Shown here one piece after another: positions 40,400 through 52,700 of a DNA stretch of 64,000 nucleotides (within the stretch, counting starts at the first letter, position 1; each line of letters starts with the position of its first letter). The notes beneath the pieces are model-generated. The model saw only the letters and a program-made list of their open reading frames with translations, searched no databases and was not told the DNA's origin. Source of the stretch: Casuarina equisetifolia (lineage: Eukaryota > Streptophyta > Magnoliopsida > Fagales > Casuarinaceae). The stretch is from contig CM052361.1 in NCBI GenBank assembly GCA_028551475.1, forward strand, positions 21,279,491 through 21,343,490. The letters are read 5' to 3'. A program made the translations under genes and the position numbers.

Positions 40400-41460
40400 A
40401 TTTTATTTAGTATTTAAAGGGAGACTGCACAGTAGCGATTGGTCAAGGGCTTTAACTTGGACGCGTTGGCCTTGTCGAAGTACGATCTTATTGGGGCCCC
40501 GGAAACACTGGAGTCTGATCCTTTCGGACTCACCTCTTCCAGGTTTATTTTCAAGCTTTTACCCCCGAGTTCCACGTTGCTGCAACACTTGCACGTAGTC
40601 TTTTTCAGGTGCTCATTACAAAGGGCGACAAGATTGACTCCGTTAAGGTTGCCCACGACATGCAGAAGTTTTTACTCCTTACTCGTTAGCCAAAGTTCTG
40701 AACGGTAAACTTCTCTAAAGTGAAAGATCTCAACTTCCATGAAAATCTGAAAGGAACCCTTCACGACACTTTCCCAGAAAGACTGGCGACTGATAATGAT
40801 GGGGAACCATCACTGAACCAGCACAGATATGATGAAGGCTCATCCTCCAGTCAGCTCAAACGGATGGCAGAGCGGGCACTTTCTGCTCATACATTCTACT
40901 CTCAGTACGGGGGACAGTGGAAGCCGGATAAAGGATGCTGGAGATATTCCCAGCATGAAGGTAACTGGAAGATAGCTCAACCAAGCACCACTCTGAGGAT
41001 TGGCGCTGGACCCATGCTCACAGATAATGCAAAGAAGCCTCTGCATGCTCTTATGACTGAAGAAGTTCAACACTCTGAAAGTGCCAACAACAACCAGCTG
41101 TTATGGAAGTGGACACCGATCGACGCTGGACGCAACACATGGATACAGGCAGCAGCTCATCTAATGGTATAGATGAGGATGAGGATATATAGGTAGCTTC
41201 CAAGAAACCACGCATGTTGACTGCCAAGGAAATGGCCTTCGTAATCAATGACGTCTAAAGCCGTGGTAGCTACGTTAATGTGTAATGTCTAAAGAAGGGC
41301 TAATATTTTGCTATAAATATGTAACTTAAGTGGACAATGACTCTATCGAGTCTCTTTATTGTGTTTGCACTCTATAATACTAAGCCCTATTTGTGTGTGC
41401 TAAGTTTATGATCTCGTCCAAACACAGTTTTCTTCTGAGAGAGCCTCTCAAACGTTAGAA
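40400..41460. other. Unclassified block with two opposed ORFs (minus 40414-40656, plus 40720-41172)
   Basis: The minus frame encodes 80 residues with CNEHLKKTTCKCCSN. The plus frame encodes 150 residues with MAERALSAHTFYSQYGGQW and WKPDKGCWRY. I recognise neither. The GC content and codon-like order of the plus frame stand out from the flanks. After it come TATAAATAT (41312) and several short frames. A copy of 40566-40670 occurs at 38859-38935, so part of this block is repeated. It could be a decayed host gene or part of an old virus-like element; I cannot decide. Confidence 0.3.
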
Positions 41461-42845
41461 AAAAACGAAGAAAAATCTCAACACCTCCAGAATATAAAGA
41501 AGCCTTCATAAGGGTAAGACCTAAGAGAAACATTTAATATGCCAAACCCAGAAGGAAAAAGCTGCCTCAGCCAGAATTCTAGGTCCTGCATTTTCCGCAA
41601 CCCAATTATCCAAAGTCTTTTTTAACATCGTCGCAGTCCATAATCCTCCAAGAAAAGTAGATAATAAGCACAGCAACCGTTAAAGAAGCACTAACGTACT
41701 TCATTTTCGCCAACAAATTCGTGCTCCACGCCAGAGGCTTTCTTCTCCAGATAACTCCCTTCCAAACCTTTATTTTCTTGTCAACTGCAGGGAGGCACTC
41801 CGATTACCACTATTAAATGCATGCAGAACCTGTTTCTTTTTCTTTGACGCGTACAATGCAAACTCCAGAGGTCTTTGAGGTGGCTGAGATTCAATCCGAC
41901 TGCTTGTGATACTTAGGTAGAGAGGATTCAATCTTTCCTTCCAGAGGAATGCTATAAGAGAAGAATTAACGTACATCACCACCAGATAATAACCGATTGT
42001 TATTGTCTTATCAGTTTCAATAACTTCTTTGGCGAAGGATAATGTGATACAGCTGGTGAAGCAGCGGGTAACTTACATCTGATTCTAAATTATGTATTGA
42101 TTTTTATTTTTTATTTTTATTTTTATTTTTACATTTTTTCTATTATCTTGATTTTTAGGCAACGTTCAACTCTGCTAAAAAATGATAATGAGCAGTTGAG
42201 GTCACGATCCTCTATGATTCAGTCAGCTTGTCCCCACGATTTTCCCATTATCTTGACTTCTCGTCGTGCTTGCCAAGATCTGCATCAACACAATCAAATG
42301 AACGCTTTTAGACAATCAAACCATCAGCATGGAACTCAATGAATTTGGCCTTAATAATGTTCTTTTGTGAACTTTGGCTTATTACCCAAATGTGATCAAT
42401 TGATTTGATTATCATTTGCTAACAAAAGAAACTAAATTAGCAAGAGATAACCTTTGTCCATGCTTTCCAGTTTAAGCCATTAAACAAAATTTAAGAGGGT
42501 TTTGAGTCATTAAAAAAAAAGATATAACCCTTTGAGACAAATTAGCCAACTAACGAAAGGGTCAGCCTGGGTAGTTTTGTAGTTCCATAAAACAATAGGA
42601 CAATCATTACAATAGAAAATTATATTTCACGATGGGAGGAAAAGAAACAAGAAGTGATACAGTTTATATCAAGGAAGAGAACTTGTTAATTCTTGTGATT
42701 GATCTATATTTCGAAGTTGTGACTCTACCAGAAAAGAAAAGGCAAGGGCTACCAACCTTTCAATTGGAGTGGGCAGAATGGGAAAAAAAAGTGAATCACA
42801 GTTAACAAGCATAAGAAAAATCACGACACCATGTGATGCGCAGAA
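41461..42845. other. Intergenic region downstream of CDC6
   Basis: Contains a minus-strand frame (41982-41770, MVMYVNSSLIAFLWKERLNP...) that looks exon-like but that I do not recognise, and a low-complexity TTTTTATTTTTA stretch at about 42100. The part next to 42845 should hold the CDC6 3' UTR. Confidence 0.35.
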
Positions 42846-45800
42846 TTACTGAAGACAGTTCCGGAAGAAACGGATTCCCTGATTCATGTGAATGTTGAAA
42901 CGAGATTCTGTGTAAGAGGCTATGGGTAACGAAAAAACAAAAAATGGTGGATCATATAAGAGAAAGAACACCCAAACCTGTAATGCAAAAGTGATGTCTG
43001 CTTCATCTACTTTTAATGTCACTCTTTTAGATTTATCATCACGAGATTGACCTAGTTTGAGAAGCCCCTGCATGTTAAATTGTGCCTCAGAATTTTACTC
43101 ATCCCATTCTTTTCCAAATCAGAAAAATGCCGATCTTGTTTGCTCATGCATTGTGAGAGTACTACATTATTAGGAATCTATTTAAATATTATATTTAATT
43201 GTCACCTGGTCATTTAGCACTCTGCATACGCTCGAAAATTCTAAGCTCCCAACAGGTGGGATCAGCGATGATTTGCAAATGTCCATGTAAGATTTATTCA
43301 GCTGCATCCATGCAGCAAGTTTCAGCAAACAATACAGTAGCATTCCAAATCAAGTATATTAAAAAACAATGGTAAGCAGCCCACCTCCCCTACAGTTGTA
43401 TCCTTCTTTCCCCCACGGAAATGTTTGACCGCAGAGCAAAGCACAATCTGCAAACAGATTAAGTGGAAATAAATATTTTAATGTTTGCGCACTGAAAACT
43501 TGTGATGAACAAGCGAGGGAGGTAAACATCAGTAAGGCTATCACAGGCATAATCATTACAGGCCAGTTTGCGGCCTGATGCAACCATGTGTTCAAAAGTC
43601 TAAATTTAAGCTCCTACTTGCCGCCTGTAGGTTGCGTTAATTGCGTTTCTTGTAATTCTAACTCTTCGGACGACATATATGGACAATAGCATTACTTTTT
43701 TCTTTTTTCTTTTCCCCTCTCCATCATTAGTAGAGACGAGCAATCAGCTTTTCTAATTCTTTAAAGAGTAAAATGAAGAAATATTGAGGCTGCCCATAGG
43801 GAACTTCCTGTAGCAAGAGGATGCATATTTGACGATTATTCTAGACTGAGCATCACTCTTAGATAAACAACCATTGATCTGTTAAATATTGCACCATCCT
43901 TCAATCATGTTACTAGCTCACAATTACCTGTTGATGTTGTGGGAGAGATTGTATAGTATCCACAATGGGTAATCTGTAGGTCTTTGACAAAGCAATAGCC
44001 ATGTGATCAAGCCTCACCTACAACCAGTGGAAAACATTTTTAGATAAAGAACAAAGTAAACAAACAAAGGTTTGAGTATCTTTGGTATGGAATTCTAAGA
44101 TGGTGATAGTTAAGAACTTACGATATCTATTTCTTCTTTTGTCAATATATCAGGAGTTGTCGCTGTATGCTGTTCAGAGAACCCTTTCTCATCTGTTGGC
44201 AAATTGAAGTTGCTGCCAGATTCTCTGAGATCTGCTTCTAGCACCTCAATCGCACTCCTGCAACATGGTTATGCAGTTTTCATTGGTTTTGCAATTTTCG
44301 CTCAAAGAAAAGTAAGGAAATATATGTTTTCAGTTGCGTCACATCATTTATTAAGTTGCTTTGATACAGTTAGAATTTGAACATCTGTCATAGTGCTTGG
44401 TGCCCAAATACCAATTTCTGGGGTTAAACAGCCATGCACAATTCCGACTGCCCTCTAAAAATCCAACTTTTCCTTACACTAACATTATTTGACTCCAAAA
44501 GAACATGAAGAATGGACCACACGGTCATGTCAAGCCCAAGAAATACAAAATTTGGCAACCGGACAGACCTAGGCTCCACAGGATGGTGCCACTTCTGGCA
44601 AGTGCGATGTCCAATACCAACCTCAACGATTGTAGCAGAAGTTCTCTAATTTAATTAATTTGCAAGTTCAGGCTCTTCATGCAATTAAAATATTAGGGAC
44701 TTAAATGAACCTACTGAATGGATCTATAGGAGCTATTAAGGTTGTTGAACAATTTGCTAGAGGATTTGTGACTTGTGAGAGATGAAACGCTGCTGAATTC
44801 TTTTTTCTTGCACTTTTCAGACTTTATACCGAGTATAGCTATTTGGCTTTAGGACAATGACACTTCCGGAGCTACTTTGTCGAGATGGACTGGGACAAAG
44901 TCAAGTTCGAACTCTTGCATCTACGAATCACCATCGGCAGAACGCAACTAACACAAATCAATTGTCACAGAGCACTGACCTGCAAACACAAAGAGCTTTC
45001 CGCATGTCTCCAGATGCAGCTGCAACTTTCTGTCAATGTCAAAGAGTCAGTCTCCAGAAATGCTTTTTAGATGAATCACGAAGTTACATTCAGATGCTTT
45101 AGATAGAGTGAAATTCAATGCACCATCCCTAACGCACAGAAAAAGAGAGAGAGAGATCTAATATTAAGATAACAACGAAAATTAAAAATTGGTCAAGCGA
45201 AGTAGAAATAATGCATCAGAACATGGTAGCAAGAGAAAAAAGGATTGCGAATTTACCCTCGAACAGAGTTCCAATGCTTGCGGATGAAAGACTGTGTAAG
45301 GAAGTGCCTGTTGTATTAACCAAGATGACTCATAAGCATTCATCACCTAGACAAATCTAAATATTTCTGCTAGAAATGAAATTATAAGAAAACGAAAAGT
45401 GTTCACTGGACAACCAAAAAGGAGTAGAAAACTTACCATCAGCCTCTCCAGAAGTATCCGCAGGATCTGATCTTTATGGTAGGCCCGAAAGGTTACCACA
45501 ATAGGCTTGCCTGGCATAAAAAGGCAGTTGATAATGCTCCAATGAGTACTATTCCAGAAGTAGAACATAGCTAACATCTCTTATTACAAATTTGTAGCTT
45601 ATATATTTTGGAGGACGAACGCCAGGGCAGCCAAGCACTATAAGCTCTTCTGGTTAAAATAGCATGCGCAGGGAAGACCAGGATGAGATATTAAGACCAA
45701 GAAACTTGGCATTAGAATTTTTGATAAATTCATGGCAGCCAGTGAAGTAGTTATGCGGAACTGGTACATAACCCAGGCACAGCTTGAAGTTGTTAGAGCT

Positions 45801-47852
45801 TTCAGAACACTACAAAAGAATCCTTATTTGCGTTCATTCATGCAAAATCTGGTTCAGGAGACCCTCCCCTTCAGGAATTAATCTAAAGGAATATTGCCAA
45901 GTAGGAATAAGGGTTCAATTCATTGGGTCTTGTGCAGGATTCAAACAAATCAAAATAACTTAGTCTCAGAATTGGACCAAATAAAACTATCGAACTCACA
46001 ATTTAATGACTGAAGTCTTGGAAGAAAACGATCTGCTAGATCTATGGCATTAGCTATTCCTGCAAAAGCAAATACTTATAAGGCACACAGATTGAGCCCA
46101 TTTCAATCAGATGAAGGCAAAACCATCATATCAAGAGGTCTCAGTAATATATTCGCTGACCTATCAGTATACATCTGGAGAAAGGGAAGGTTGTAAGCAT
46201 GAAAAGATCATGAAGCACAGTCCTATCTTTTGTAATCAAGTAGTCCAACTCATCAGCGATGACCAGCCTGTAGAAACGAAGATCATAATAAAGTCACATT
46301 TGTTTTACATCCAATGTGAAAACTAACATGGAATAAAATTCTTGCCCATATCATATTTTAGTCTAATGAATAAATCTTATCATGCATATTCGTGTGTATA
46401 TGGTGAAAGCTCGTTCGCTGAAAATGCATATCTTACATCATCTTCATGCCAGAAGACTGCGGCTTTTGAGAATAAGATTTCTGGAGATGTTGCAAGGCCG
46501 AGGAGGTAGACCCATTGACTTTTTTTCCCAGTATCTGCACCAAGATAAACCGTCAGCAACGCATATTTGATGCTTTAACAGTAATTAACCGCGCTGTTGT
46601 TATCAGTACCTTGCTGAAAATATCCGATGTCTTTGTTAGAGAAGTACAATTCACATTTACCACATCCGGCTGCTGATGACCTGCCTGGTAGCAAATACAC
46701 GACACTCCATGAGCACTAGAACTAGACGTGAATTGATATTTAACCCGAAAAACGTCTAATTTGTAATAAAGAGGAAGCAGAGAGTATGTTCAATCTTAGA
46801 ATTGCCCAACATCGTCCAAAATTACCAGTTATCTCAACTGACAAAAACAGCGACATTATAGTTGCTGAAATACTCTTCTAACAATTGTCAACAATAATGT
46901 GCTTAGAAACCTTGATCGTGAAGCGTATGTAACTTGCAAAAGCAGAAACTCAAAGCATTACTGGGAAAAGAAACTTTCTACCTCTTTAGCCCAAGCAGCC
47001 AAAAGCTGTTTCACTGTCTCCATCGACAACGATTTCCCCGTCCCGGGACACCCGCACACGTATAAACTCCCGGCCTTCTCCTGCTCCACACATGCCTTGC
47101 AGAACTCCAAGACCCTCCTCTGCTCCTCCTCACGGCACACAACCGTAGACGGTGCCGTCGAGACGTGCAACGCCTCCTTCACCTCTCTCATCTGCTCCGT
47201 GTCTGCATCGGTAACAATAGCAATAAGAAAAATAACAAGAATAAAAACAAGAATAACAAACAACGATGTGCACTAAACAAACACGTTCCACCACAACTAT
47301 AACAAATCTGGAATGAAAGAACAAAACAAATAAGTTCAATTCAAATTTAGGCTTGCCTCTAGGATTCCATTTTGGTTTGGAAACAAATGTATCGGGCAAT
47401 TTCTTCCCTGGCGACTTCTTGGACTTTTCACTGGAATCATTCTCAGTTCCCTGCAAATGATTACTGACAGTCAAATTTTCATAGTAATTTAGTTTCCTTT
47501 TAGTACTTAATATAAAAACTAACATATCAAGAAAAAAAATGAAAACAAAAAGAAAAAGAAAAGAGAGAGCTTAACAAGTTCGATCTATCTCCATTCTTTC
47601 AAGTTTGACCAGACGCGGCGTTCATTCAAAGAATTATAAATTTGGAAAAGGAGTCAAGCTGCTATTATATATAATCTAAGTGATAGTAGAAATCACATTT
47701 GAGAGACTTCCCGGGCTTGCAATGATGCATCGGCGAGGCGACTTCCAGTTGACCGGCGTAGAGAGTGGGCTCTCCTTCGCCGCCGCTGCATCAGATCTAA
47801 GCCTCCGCTTCTGGGGAGTAGAATCGCCGTTGGATCGAGCGAAGGCGGGCAT
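42846..47852 (-). CDS. CDC6: CDC6, DNA replication-licensing AAA+ ATPase (complete, 16 exons)
   Basis: Loads MCM helicase onto origins with ORC and CDT1 in the nucleus. Exons: 47852-47697, 47450-47357, 47202-46982, 46684-46610, 46534-46437, 46267-46161, 46059-46000, 45510-45437, 45307-45257, 45029-44980, 44257-44122, 44017-43928, 43447-43385, 43301-43206, 43067-42978, 42878-42846. They sum to 497 aa, near the Arabidopsis length. The N terminus has CDK-type sites TPQK (12-15) and SPRR (38-41) beside a KRRL cyclin-docking motif. Walker A is GCPGTGKS (134-141) and Walker B is VIADELD (217-223). FPFSRCILIG follows, then sensor 2 (SGDMRKAL), and a winged-helix C terminus ending GIRFFRNCLQ. Intron 2 begins with GC, not GT (47356-47355, AG/GCAAGC). 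Two E2F-type sites lie 103-138 bases upstream of the ATG. Confidence 0.96.
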
Positions 47853-47954
47853 GGTTGGAGGTTAGCGGCTTGGGTTTGAAGCTTCAGATCGGAGGTTCCC
47901 GGTTCAGAGGCGATGGAAAAGAAAATTCCTGGTTAAATATAGATAATCCTTTTA

Positions 47955-47962
47955 GCGGGAAA
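47955..47962 (-). promoter_or_regulatory. E2F-type site upstream of CDC6
   Basis: Reads TTTCCCGC on the minus strand, which fits the E2F consensus TTTSSCGC. It lies 103 bases upstream of the ATG. Plant CDC6 genes are known E2F targets at G1/S. Confidence 0.75.
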
Positions 47963-47982
47963 ATGTAACCGTAGGATTTTTG

Positions 47983-47990
47983 TTTCCCGC
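47983..47990 (+). promoter_or_regulatory. Second E2F-type site upstream of CDC6
   Basis: TTTCCCGC on the plus strand, inverted relative to the first site and 20 bases beyond it. It is followed at 48000 by a GGGCGGG box. Confidence 0.75.
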
Positions 47991-48049
47991 CAGATGTTGG
48001 GCGGGTTTTCAGACTTATTGGGCCTTACCCGTGTGCGCCAACCTGGTGT

Positions 48050-49442
48050 GGACCACAGAGTCGCAGGTGAGTTTATAAAACTCATTATACGCATTTTTTT
48101 TATATATATTTCCGAATTAAAAAAATGCAAGTTTTCTTACAAAATTAGAAAACACATAAATCTTCTACAAATATTTCAAAAATTTAACTTCTCTGAAAAA
48201 CAAAAATGGCAGTGTCTGAAATATTTAAGAACTATCGAATAATATTGTTTAAGATTAATAAGTCTTAAGTTTGATATTTAAGTATATAAGTTTGGGTATG
48301 TAAAAAAAAATTAACGAATAATGCAAGTATCAATCTAACTAGCTTTTCTTTCCTTGATATATTGGTCTAAGCAAGAAAGGTGCTGGTTACTCTTTTTCCT
48401 TCTCCAAGGGGTCTTCGGCGGGAGTAAGGAAGTGTCGTAAAGCTCCTGCCTCTAGGACTGCAGCTGAGGAGTTAAAAGCCAGATACGAGCTGTAGGCGCT
48501 CGTAGATAAAAGCCATCTTTGCGGCTAGTGCAATCTCAAAAGAAACGGGTAGAGATTCCAAAGGAAAGCTTGAGATGGGAATGCAGGCTTACCGCCATGT
48601 CTCCGAGAATAGTGTGTCTCTCTCTCGATCGGAACGAGGGAGAGGACGGCCGGGGGTGTTAGGGCTCTTGCGTGTATGGCAGAGAAGGAAGCGTAGGGTC
48701 ATGCCGTCTCCGTGCTCTACGTCTTGTAACGGCACGGGATCCCACGGCAGCGAACTTGGGCCAACGGAGTGGGCCGGGATTAGAGATGTAAGACTCCTTT
48801 TTCTAATCTTATTCCCTTTGTTATTTTTATTTCCTAACATGGCCTGGGTGTGAAACTCTTTGGAATATAAAGAATTATGAGAGTAAAATCAATCAAATAT
48901 GTTACGTTTCATGGGTCATCGAGTTTAATTATTATTTTAATAAAATCTAACAAAGTAATAAAGGCATATTTCAAGCATTTCGAGCCTCAGAAAACAGAAA
49001 AACAAAGAAATGTAATTTCAAAACACAATTCTAGAAGCCCATGAGCCCACTCATGAAGGGCCACAACTGGATCTTTCCCCAATTTGGCATATTGTTTTTA
49101 ATATTGAAGTATATATCGAAAAAAATGTTTTAAAATGCTCCAAGCTACTAACGGTAAGATACTTGAGTGGATGACGACGATTCCTAAGTCTCTGAGAAGG
49201 TGATATAGACTTCATCAATTTCAGCTGTTTTAAACCATAGTTTCTACTTGGCCACCGTTTATATGGACTTTAGCTCTTCTAATTATGATTTAAAATTTCC
49301 TTCTCTCCAAAAAGCGAGACATGCATGAAAAATTCCGGCGACTACATTCCAATATCTATGGAAAAAAAATAATCAAGACATGTTTCACGTAGAATCTGAA
49401 ATGTATGAGTTTTGTAGTTTTTCTTAAGATTTTTTGAAAGAG
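48050..49442. other. Region between CDC6 and the Copia element
   Basis: Mostly AT-rich. A GC-richer island at 48400-48790 contains opposed short frames that I cannot assign, and its composition is unlike the flanks. It could be organellar or old exon sequence. I see no promoter or RNA gene. Confidence 0.35.
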
Positions 49443-49447
49443 GTTCT

Positions 49448-49723
49448 TGTTGAAGTTTGATGATTTTATCTTAATGTTATCATATATTGGGCCTAGAATA
49501 AGGCTTAATATATTTTTTTATATTATAAGATACTAGGGTTTTCCTTATATAAGCCTTATTCATGTTTATATATAGCCTCTTAGGTTAACATGTAAATCAG
49601 AATAGTCACACACTAAAAGTTCTTTTCTCTATGGCTTTATTTTTTCTTATAACTAGTTTTAGTTTTGCTTGATTAATAAACAAGTTTTGATTCCAAACAT
49701 ACAAGAGTTCATCAAATTCTTCA
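49448..49723 (+). repeat. 5' LTR of the Copia element
   Basis: 276 bp, TG...CA, same length as the 3' LTR. Confidence 0.95.
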
Positions 49724-52700
49724 TAGTATCAAAGCCAACGATTTTGTTAGGTTTTGCGCATCCGTGTATCGCTTGTAGTGCGATGGTTTTCATTTAGCTC
49801 CGTCAGAATTTTGGCTTTCTCTCTCTTTCGTCGGGATTTCGACTTTCTTTTTCTCTAGGAAAGGTGCTGCACACAGATAAGTGGAGTTTCTTATTCACAC
49901 GAGACTTTGCTTTTGCCGGAACCAAGACAAAGGTAAAGTTTTTTGTCCTTTTGCGAAAAGCTAAACTTTTGTCTTCTAGTGCAAAGCTTTTGTCCGAGAA
50001 CAGCTTGGTAGTGTGGCCTTACGTGATATTTTCTTTTCTATTCCAAACGGAAAGAGGGACTTTGCCAACATATGGATTTTCTTACTTCTACCGATTGATT
50101 TTGGTATTCTCTTTTCCTTCTTGTTTCTGCACTTTGTGACTATATTTTGATTTGTTATTGTGGTTTGGATATTCTATCAAATCGTTATTTTTCTTGGATA
50201 TCTCTTGGTAAGAGTAGTTTGGAGACATTTTTGATTTTGTCATGGCTACTGAGTCGGACCCTTTTCAACCACCGGTTACTCCATATGTTACTCCTCATGC
50301 TCGGAAAACTCACCACGAGAAGGGGGACCAATTAGGTTCTAAATCAAATCATCATGAGGGTTATGTTTCCCCAATTCTGATCATCACAGACCCGAACGAC
50401 CCTCTATATCTACCACCTGGTGACACTAGTGGAGCTCATTTGGTTGGTTTCAAACTCAATGGCTCTAGTAATTATGTTGTTTGGAGTCGTGCTATGAAAC
50501 TTGCTCTGCTCTCTAAGAACAAGTTGGTATTCGTGGATGGTAAATACCCTCCTCTGACTGAAAATTCACCCTATTTGCCTCTTTGGGAACGTTGTAATGC
50601 GATTTGTCTTTCTTGGATCCTCAACTCGCTATCTGGGCAACTCCATGAGGGCTTAATCTACACAGTTAGTGCTGCTAATCTCTGGAAGGAGCTCTGTACT
50701 CGTTATAGCCAAGTCGACCCGACTCGGATCTATGACCTTTTAAATGAATTAAGCTCCATAAAGCAATCGGGTGGATCAATTGCTTTTTATTTTCATCGCT
50801 TAAGAGCATTGTGGGATGAGTATGCAGCGTTGATGGCTCTAGATTCATCGAAAATGTCCAAAACTGACGGTTGGAAACTTCATCAAGAATGCATGAAGTT
50901 TTATCAATTCTTGAGAGGACTAGATGACCGCTTTTCTCATCTTAGAGATCAGATTTTGCTCATGAGGCCACTTCCTGACATTTTACAAGCTTACTCCATC
51001 GCCAACAATGCCGAATACCGGTATGGAGGACCAGAGAAGACAATTGGTGATTATCAAGCTTTTACGTCGACATATGGGACTAACGCAAACAAGCTGGTCT
51101 GCATTTGAGCCACTTGTTGCAGCACTAAGGCCTAAGCGATCAATTGGGACAACACCTTTGCACAACGAAAATGACACATCGTTTTCACTCAAAGCTGGGC
51201 AAAATGATGCGTCATCTAGGGTTTCTAGTAAACCCAAATGTGAGCATTGTGGACGAAAAGGGCACCGCAAGGAAAGTTGTTATCGTCTTAAAGGACCTCA
51301 ATGTGAGCATTGTCAGCTTTTTGGACATAAGAAGGAAGCTTGTTATAAGCTTAACGGCTATCCTCTGGGTCATAAGAATTTTACTAGTAATTTCACTATT
51401 AATTTGGCTACTGTTGAACCTAGTCACTGCACTTTTACACCAGAGCAGTATAAGCGCATTATCTATCTGATCAAGGAAGACTATGGTAGGACCTCTCATG
51501 CTAATGGAGCAGGTATTTCAGAATCTTTTCCTTATATTTGGATTATAGATAGTGGGGCCAGTGATCATATTACTGCTGATTTTAATTGCTTAGAATTTCC
51601 TGTTAAATGCATGTCTAAGTCTAGATCTGTTAAACTGCCAAATGGGGAACTAACCCATGTCACCCACACTGGTTCCATAACCCTCGCTGACGGTTTAAAA
51701 TTACATACCGTTCTTTATTCTCGTGATTTTAAATATAATTTATTGTTCATAGCTAAATTCACTACCGAAAATAACTGTTTAGTGGTTTTCTATGCTGATT
51801 TGTGTGTGTTTCAAGACCTCTCGACGGGTGATGTTAAGGGAATTGGTAGAATACGACATGGACTTTATTTTTTCTTGCACCCTAGGAATAAGCATGTTAG
51901 CAAATTTTCTGGTACTACACCGGCCCTTTCAATTACTTCAGCATGTAATGACCTTAATTTTCATTTATGACATTCAAGACTTGGTCATATGTCTTTATCT
52001 AAATTTAAATTTTTGAATGATTTCAAAGATTTTTTGTTTTCTGATTTCCATTGCTCTGTTTGTCCTCTTGCTAAGAAAACACGTGATCCATTCACTGTTC
52101 GCATTGAGAATGTCAAAAATCTTTTTGATTTAATCCATATGGACATTTGGGGACCATATCATGTCCCAAATTATGATGGTTCGAAATATTTTCTAACCAT
52201 TGTTGATGATTTTTCACGAAGGACTTGGACTTTCCTCATGAAACATAAGACTGAAACAGTTTTACATTTGGAACGTTTCTTTAACACAATTTAAAATCAT
52301 TTTAGCATTGGAATCAAACGCATTCGTTCTAATAATGCAACTGATTTCTTTAATTCCTCATGTGACAAATTATTTTCATCGCGGGGTATAATGCATGAAA
52401 GTTCATGTGTATATACCCCACAACAGAATGGTGTGGTAGAACGTAAACATCGTCACTTATTAGATGTTGCACGAGCATTAAAATTTCAAAGTCACATGCC
52501 TACATGTTTTTGGGGTGAGTGTATACTCACTGCCACACACATTATCAATCGCATTCATTCTTCAGTCTTACATGGAAAATCTCCTTATGAGATGATTCAT
52601 GGGAAAGCTCCTGACCTTTCTAGACTTCGAGTCTTCGGTTGTCTTTGCTATGCTTCAATGGTGGGGTATAAAGACAAATTTGCTCCTCGAGCTATTCCTA

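Noticed and set aside
41770-41982. Minus-strand ORF MVMYVNSSLIAFLWKERLNP... as a real gene
   Set aside because: It is exon-like in composition, but I found no start context, splice partners or recognised domain.
47680-47865. Plus-strand ORF over CDC6 exon 1
   Set aside because: It is the shadow of the minus-strand first exon, which encodes the expected CDC6 N terminus with CDK sites.
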